In this document: in pieces, positions 59,848-64,000 of the stretch | How positions within the stretch are numbered: the stretch's first letter is position 1 | Layout: each line of letters begins with the position of its first letter | Source: JAIRTY01 sp050257395 | GTDB taxonomy: Bacteria; Actinomycetota; Actinomycetes; Streptosporangiales; Streptosporangiaceae | NCBI GenBank assembly: GCA_050257395.1 | Contig: JBLMWU010000021.1 | Location: 1 to 64,000, forward strand | DNA length: 64,000 bases | Direction of reading: 5' to 3' | The notes under the pieces: generated by a model | Told to the model about the DNA's origin: nothing | Database searches by the model: none | What the model saw: the letters and a program-made list of their open reading frames with translations, nothing else | Program-made: the position numbers and the translations under genes

Positions 59848-60372
59848 TCAGAGGCCGGCTGCGCCGTCGATGGCCTCGCGGAGCAGGTCGGCGTGCCCGT
59901 TGTGGCGCGCGTACTCCTCCACGAGGTGCTGCCACATCCACCGCACCGAGATGGCCTTCTCCCGGAACATGAAGGTGTCGTCCAGTTCCGCGCCCGCCAG
60001 CGCGGCATCGACGGCCCGGCACTCGGCCCGGTAGCACTCGAAGTCCTCCTCGGCACCGGCCGGGTCTGCCTCGGCGAAGTCCGCGTCCGGGGTATCGGGG
60101 CGGTAGTACAGGTCGGGTACCTGTTCACCGCGGAAGGTCTGCCTGACCCACCCGCGCTCGGTGTCGCTCATGTGCCGGACCAGGCCGAGCAGGGAGAGGT
60201 TCGACGGCGGCACGGCGCGCCTGGCCAGCCGCACGGCATCCAGCCCCGCGCATTTGCGCAGCAGGGTGGCCCGGTGCCAGTCCAGCCAGTCGCGGAGCAT
60301 CTCCCGCTCGGGTTCGTTGCGGCGCGCCGGATAGCCCTCCGAACGCTCGACGTCAGGTGCGACCCAGGGCAC
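59848..60372 (-). CDS. DinB family protein (DUF664)
   Basis: A 174-residue four-helix protein of the DinB-like fold: EREMLRDWLDWHRATLLRKCAGLDAVRLARRAVPPSNLSLLGLVRHMSDTERGWVRQTF is the DUF664 signature, and WMWQHLVEEYARHNGHADLLREAIDG ends the bundle. The His residues at HMSD and HNGHAD form the presumed metal triad. In actinomycetes such proteins include mycothiol-dependent transferases. GTG start at 60372. Confidence 0.92.
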   Translation of the reverse strand: MPWVAPDVERSEGYPARRNEPEREMLRDWLDWHRATLLRKCAGLDAVRLARRAVPPSNLSLLGLVRHMSDTERGWVRQTFRGEQVPDLYYRPDTPDADFAEADPAGAEEDFECYRAECRAVDAALAGAELDDTFMFREKAISVRWMWQHLVEEYARHNGHADLLREAIDGAAGL

Positions 60373-60442
60373 GGGCGCAGCCTATGCCTGGGCTTGTCCC
60401 GGACGCCAGCGAGTTCCCGCCCGGCCGGCCTAGGCTCACATC

Positions 60443-61045
60443 ATGCGCGCGATCACCTGGATCAAAGAGCGCGGCGCCGAATTCGCGGAGGTCACCCTGG
60501 GCGCCACCTCGCTGCAGGCGGCCGGTGTGGCAGTCAGCGGCGACCCGCTCCCTTACCGCCTGGACTACGAACTGGAGTGCGCTGACAGTTTGATCACGCG
60601 CAGGCTTAGCGTCCGGACACAGGGCGCGAACTGGAGCCGCCGCCTGGTGCTTTCGCGCGATCCGCGGGGCGAGTGGGGCGTGCAGACAAGCGCCGACGGC
60701 GACGCGGGCCTGCCGCCACCGGGCGGCGACCCCGCGACGTTCGCCGGCGCGCTCGACTGCGACCTGGGCGAGTGCCCGCTGACGAACACAATGCCGGTCT
60801 TGCGGCACGGCCTGCTGCGCGGCGGTGCCCCACACGACTTCGTCATGGCCTGGGTAAGCGTTCCGGACCTGGCGGTACGCCAGTCCGCGCAGCGATACAC
60901 CTTCCTGGGCCCGCCAGCGGTCACGGCCGGCCTGCCAGCAGGATCCGCGGTCATCCGCTACGAAAGCGAGAACTTCCGCGCCGACGTCGCCTTCGACAAC
61001 GACGGCATCGTCGCCGACTATCCCGGCCTTGCCCGCCGGGCCTGA
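60443..61045 (+). CDS. Putative glycolipid-binding domain protein (DUF1089)
   Basis: A 200-residue protein matching the DUF1089/glycolipid-binding family: YRLDYELECADSLITRRLSVRTQGANWSRRLVLSRDPRGEWGVQT, then ALDCDLGECPLTNTMPVLRHGLLRGGAPHDFVMAWVSVPDLAVRQSAQRYTF, and VIRYESENFRADVAFDNDGIVADYPGLARRA at the end. The family is related to a lipoprotein-like beta fold; function unknown. ATG start just after a possible -10 TAGGCT, so it may be leaderless. Confidence 0.9.
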   Translation: MRAITWIKERGAEFAEVTLGATSLQAAGVAVSGDPLPYRLDYELECADSLITRRLSVRTQGANWSRRLVLSRDPRGEWGVQTSADGDAGLPPPGGDPATFAGALDCDLGECPLTNTMPVLRHGLLRGGAPHDFVMAWVSVPDLAVRQSAQRYTFLGPPAVTAGLPAGSAVIRYESENFRADVAFDNDGIVADYPGLARRA

Positions 61046-61239
61046 GCCGGCCGCATGCTGCATGCGCGATAACAGCCTTGGTGAGCGGGCTCCAGGCAGA
61101 CAATCCTGCCGCCGAGCCACCGTTGGCATCCGGCAGGGACCAACGGACCTGGCGGGCCAGGCCCCGGCCGCGGGAGCGTGGAAGCAGGCGCCCGGGCGAG
61201 CGCTGTCTCGCTGGCCGGGCGGGTTGAAAGGAGGCGGCG

Positions 61240-61647
61240 ATGCGCCTCACCTGGAGAGACGGACTGGCCACCCTGCTGGTGGCTGCGGCGGCTGTGCTCT
61301 ACGGCCTGTGGGCCGCAAGCGCTTTGATGCCGGGGGTGTCCACCCGGTGGATGACGGTGATTGCCTTCGCGCTGGGCATGGCGGCCTGCACCGTCAATCA
61401 GCGCCAGCTGGCCGAGGTGTATGGGCCCACCCGGCAGGGCCCGCGCCCGTCCGGCCTCTACATCGCCCTGGCAACCGCCCTCGGCATCCTGATGCTGGTG
61501 GCGGGCATACTCGCGTTCGTGCTGGCGAGTGAGGCGATGCTCACGACCCTGGTGGCCGCGACGGTGGCGCTGTGGCTGCTCGCCACCGGCCGGCACCTGC
61601 TGACCGGCCGCCGCCTGCACCTGCGCGCCCACCCCGGCATGCGCTGA
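61240..61647 (+). CDS. Small integral membrane protein
   Basis: A 135-residue protein with four predicted membrane helices (ATLLVAAAAVLYGLWAA, TVIAFALGMAA, IALATALGILMLVAGILAFV, LTTLVAATVALWLLA). No known family is evident; similar small four-helix proteins occur widely in actinomycetes. AAAGGAGG precedes the ATG. Role unknown. Confidence 0.75.
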   Translation: MRLTWRDGLATLLVAAAAVLYGLWAASALMPGVSTRWMTVIAFALGMAACTVNQRQLAEVYGPTRQGPRPSGLYIALATALGILMLVAGILAFVLASEAMLTTLVAATVALWLLATGRHLLTGRRLHLRAHPGMR

Positions 61648-61867
61648 AGACTGCACACCAGCAATGCCTTTCCCTCACGTTCTTTTGCAGCCAAAGGTAC
61701 ACGCCGGGGTCACTGGGACGGGAAGTCAGTAATGTCCTGGTTATCCTTTTCATCCGCTCATGGACCTCAGTCCATTGCTGTCATGGCATTCGTCCCTGCG
61801 CTGGTTCAGCGACATCTCCATAACGTCCAAGAAGATAGGGGTGGACTGTGTTTTGGGGGGCGGGACC

Positions 61868-64000
61868 ATGGCTGTGACAACCGGCCAGTGGCAGCTGACA
61901 TCTGCGGAGAACGAACTGATCGACGCGGCTGCCGACGACACCGAAGCTGACCTGCGGGAGCGTGCAGGCAGGCAGCAAGGCGTGATCCGAGCCGAAATCC
62001 TGAGAGACCTGATCACAGGGGCGAATCCGCAATGGCCGGTCAGGGACCGCATCCGCATAGCCGGCGCCCGGATCCACGGTCCGCTTGATCTGGCAGGCGC
62101 CGATTTGGCATGCGCCCTGCATTTCACCGACTGCGTGTTCGAGGACCGGGTGGACCTGCGGCTGGCCCGGACCCGCAGGCCAGTGGAATGGGAGGGCGGC
62201 CAGACAGCCGCAATTGTCGCTGACGAGTTCGAGACCGATGCCGATCTCATCATCCAGAACGTCACGGTCACTGGTCTCATCTCCCTGCACTGGGCCAGTG
62301 TGCGCGGGGATCTGCGGCTTACCGGCAGTCACCTGGTCGCGGCCGGTGAGCAAGTGTTCTACGGCAAAGACCTGCGGGTGGGTGGCTCTCTCTTCCTGGA
62401 TGGGGAGGACTTCCGGGCGCAGGGTGAGGTGTGCCTGCGGTCGGCACACGTCGAGGGCCAGATCGACTGCAGGCATGCCCGCTTCAGCAACCCGCTGGGC
62501 TGTGCGATCAACGCAGACCATCTGGTGGCGGACGGGGAATTGCTATGCGAGGAGGACTTCCGCGCCGTCGGCGAAGTCTGCCTGCAGTGGGCGAAGCTGC
62601 GGCGCCTGCGGGCGACCGGTGGCAGCTTCCGCAGTTCCACCACCTACGCGCTCCATGCGGACGCGCTTCACGCCGAGGCGGGCATCTATCTGGACCGCGG
62701 GTTCCACGCCACCGCCACGGTGCGGCTGGTCGGCGCGAACATCACCGGGGAGTTGTGCTGTACCGGGGGTTTCTTCGACAATCCCAGCGGCCGGGCGCTG
62801 GACGCCGAACGGATCGGCGCCGAGGACGTGTACCTCGACCGGGGTTTCCGGGCGCACGGTGATGTCCGCTTCAATGACGCCGAGGTCACACGGCAGTTCA
62901 ATGCCAGCGGCGGTGAGTTCCGCAACGAGCGGCGCGGTGAAAACCAATACGCGCTGGACTGCGATGGCCTGCGCTGCGACGCCGACGTGTTCCTCAACGA
63001 CGGGTTCAACGCCACCGGCACGGTGAGTCTGCGGGGGGCCCAGATCAAGACCGAGCTGAACTGCACCGCCGCATCGTTCACCAAGGCCGATGGCCTCGCC
63101 CTGTTCGCGGACGGCCTGACCACCCCGGGCATGGTCTTCCTGGACCGGGACTTCCGGGCAGACGGCGAAGTCCGCTTCGCCCGGGCAACGATCGGCCGCC
63201 AGCTCGTGTGCACCGGTAGCGCATTCAGCAATCAGAACGGCACCGCACTCGATATCAGCGGCCTGGTGACGCCCGGTGACGTGCTGCTGAACGAAGGCTT
63301 CCAGGCTACTGGCGAGGTGCGGATGCACGGCGCTGACATCACCCGCGACCTGGACTTCACCGGTGCACGGCTGAATGGGCCGAAAGGGCTCACCGCCCGG
63401 GGAGTACACGTCGGCGGCCGCCTTATATGGAAGATGGATAACCCACCCGAAGGACCAGTAGACCTTTCCCTGGCCAGCATCAGCCGGCTGGACGACACCT
63501 GGCGGAGTTGGCCCTCAGGCAATTACACCCTGGCCGGGCTGACCTACGGGATCACCGCCGATGGCGACATGACAGTGGACCAGCGCATCAAGTGGCTGCG
63601 CGCGACAAAGACCTACACTGCGGACGCTTATCAGCAGCTTGTCCAGTCTCACTTGCTCAGCGGCGACCAGAAGAGCGCAGACCGCGTCGCTATCGCAAGC
63701 CAGCGGGACCTGCGCAAACGGGGCGAGCTCAGACGGCTTTCGCGATGGTGGAACACGTTCGTCGATGTGTTCGTGGGCTACGGCTACAAGCTGCACCGGC
63801 CATTCATCGCTCTCCTTATCGCTGGGGTAATCGGAGGGTTTATTTTCTGGGCCGCTCAACACGCTGGGCTAATTGTCTCCACCGGCAGACCTCACACATC
63901 GGCTCTGAAGGCACCTCCGGCTGCCTATCCGGCCTTCTATCCCTTCCCATACGCTTTCCAGCTCCTGATCCCTGGCCTCGACCTCCGCGAGACATCCAAC
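61868..64000 (+). CDS. Large repeat protein with membrane helix, incomplete at the 3' end
   Basis: An uninterrupted frame of 711 codons from the ATG at 61868 (GGGGGGCGGGACC upstream) to the window edge. After an N-terminal helical part (TSAENELIDAAADDTEADL) comes a long beta-rich region with seven repeats of 48-53 residues. The repeats start near residues 181, 230, 278, 326, 379, 428 and 477, each like G-F-x-A-x-G-x-V-x-L-x-G-A-x-I-x-x-x-L-x-C-T. This suggests a right-handed beta-helix akin to pentapeptide-repeat or bactofilin-like folds. Then comes a basic segment (SQRDLRKRGELRRLSRWW) and a membrane helix (FIALLIAGVIGGFIFWAA, about 646-663). Streptomycete relatives are often named membrane-associated oxidoreductase without evidence. 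Confidence 0.8.
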   Translation, partial: MAVTTGQWQLTSAENELIDAAADDTEADLRERAGRQQGVIRAEILRDLITGANPQWPVRDRIRIAGARIHGPLDLAGADLACALHFTDCVFEDRVDLRLARTRRPVEWEGGQTAAIVADEFETDADLIIQNVTVTGLISLHWASVRGDLRLTGSHLVAAGEQVFYGKDLRVGGSLFLDGEDFRAQGEVCLRSAHVEGQIDCRHARFSNPLGCAINADHLVADGELLCEEDFRAVGEVCLQWAKLRRLRATGGSFRSSTTYALHADALHAEAGIYLDRGFHATATVRLVGANITGELCCTGGFFDNPSGRALDAERIGAEDVYLDRGFRAHGDVRFNDAEVTRQFNASGGEFRNERRGENQYALDCDGLRCDADVFLNDGFNATGTVSLRGAQIKTELNCTAASFTKADGLALFADGLTTPGMVFLDRDFRADGEVRFARATIGRQLVCTGSAFSNQNGTALDISGLVTPGDVLLNEGFQATGEVRMHGADITRDLDFTGARLNGPKGLTARGVHVGGRLIWKMDNPPEGPVDLSLASISRLDDTWRSWPSGNYTLAGLTYGITADGDMTVDQRIKWLRATKTYTADAYQQLVQSHLLSGDQKSADRVAIASQRDLRKRGELRRLSRWWNTFVDVFVGYGYKLHRPFIALLIAGVIGGFIFWAAQHAGLIVSTGRPHTSALKAPPAAYPAFYPFPYAFQLLIPGLDLRETSN

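Overview
The window is very GC-rich, many starts are GTG, and it carries several actinobacterial signature genes: a complete conservon core (sensor kinase, roadblock, DUF742 and GTPase genes), Lsr2, DUF4193, a GuaB1-type GMP reductase, an actinobacterial-type (coproporphyrin) ferrochelatase and at least three F420/deazaflavin-dependent oxidoreductase-like genes. This points to a filamentous or soil actinomycete (Streptomycetales/Streptosporangiales-like). The genus cannot be fixed from the sequence alone.

Layout. 1-2.5 kb: a less GC-rich, gene-poor edge with a truncated SAM methyltransferase, a GNAT acetyltransferase and an SRPBCC protein, ending at a tRNA with anticodon CAT. 2.6-7.3 kb: conservon cvnABCD on the minus strand. 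7.5-15.6 kb: acyl-CoA dehydrogenase, zinc-ribbon/FHA protein, a low-complexity PWFT-repeat protein, an APC permease/formamidase operon, aldo-keto reductase, secreted phosphoesterase and DUF4193. 15.9-22 kb: a membrane pseudokinase, inositol monophosphatase/ferrochelatase, lytic transglycosylase and MFS transporter. 22-29.7 kb: TetR, a fused SDR/TetR deletion scar, GMP reductase, GAF histidine kinase, SDR, DUF4232 lipoprotein, epimerase and an internally deleted methyltransferase. 29.8-33.7 kb: amine oxidase/SCP2/APC permease operon divergent from its probable TetR regulator. 33.8-43 kb: small metabolic genes, including a trehalase remnant, an amino acid dehydrogenase, a GH-like protein, hemolysin III, a TOPRIM protein and an aminoglycoside-phosphotransferase-like kinase. 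43-49.6 kb: F420-type oxidoreductases, DUF899, MerB-like protein, AraC/VOC, lsr2, and argG with a clear ARG box. 49.7-52.8 kb: an ECF41-like sigma factor divergent from a carboxymuconolactone-decarboxylase gene, with matching promoter motifs facing both ways. 53-59.8 kb: cyclase/TPP enzyme pair, dienelactone hydrolase, acyl-CoA ligase, enoyl-CoA hydratase and a P450 remnant. 59.8-64 kb: DinB, glycolipid-binding and membrane proteins, and the first 711 codons of a large repeat protein (seven repeats of about 49 residues, then a membrane helix) that runs off the window.

Two themes stand out. First, regulatory logic is legible in several places: an ARG box over the -35 of argG, paired ECF41 promoters, and a palindrome between the amine oxidase operon and its TetR. 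Second, the window holds an unusual number of small deletion scars in accessory enzyme genes (SDR/TetR, methyltransferase, trehalase, quinone oxidoreductase, FMN reductase, P450). This suggests ongoing decay of accessory metabolism by short deletions rather than by transposons. I saw no recognisable transposase, phage genes or CRISPR array.
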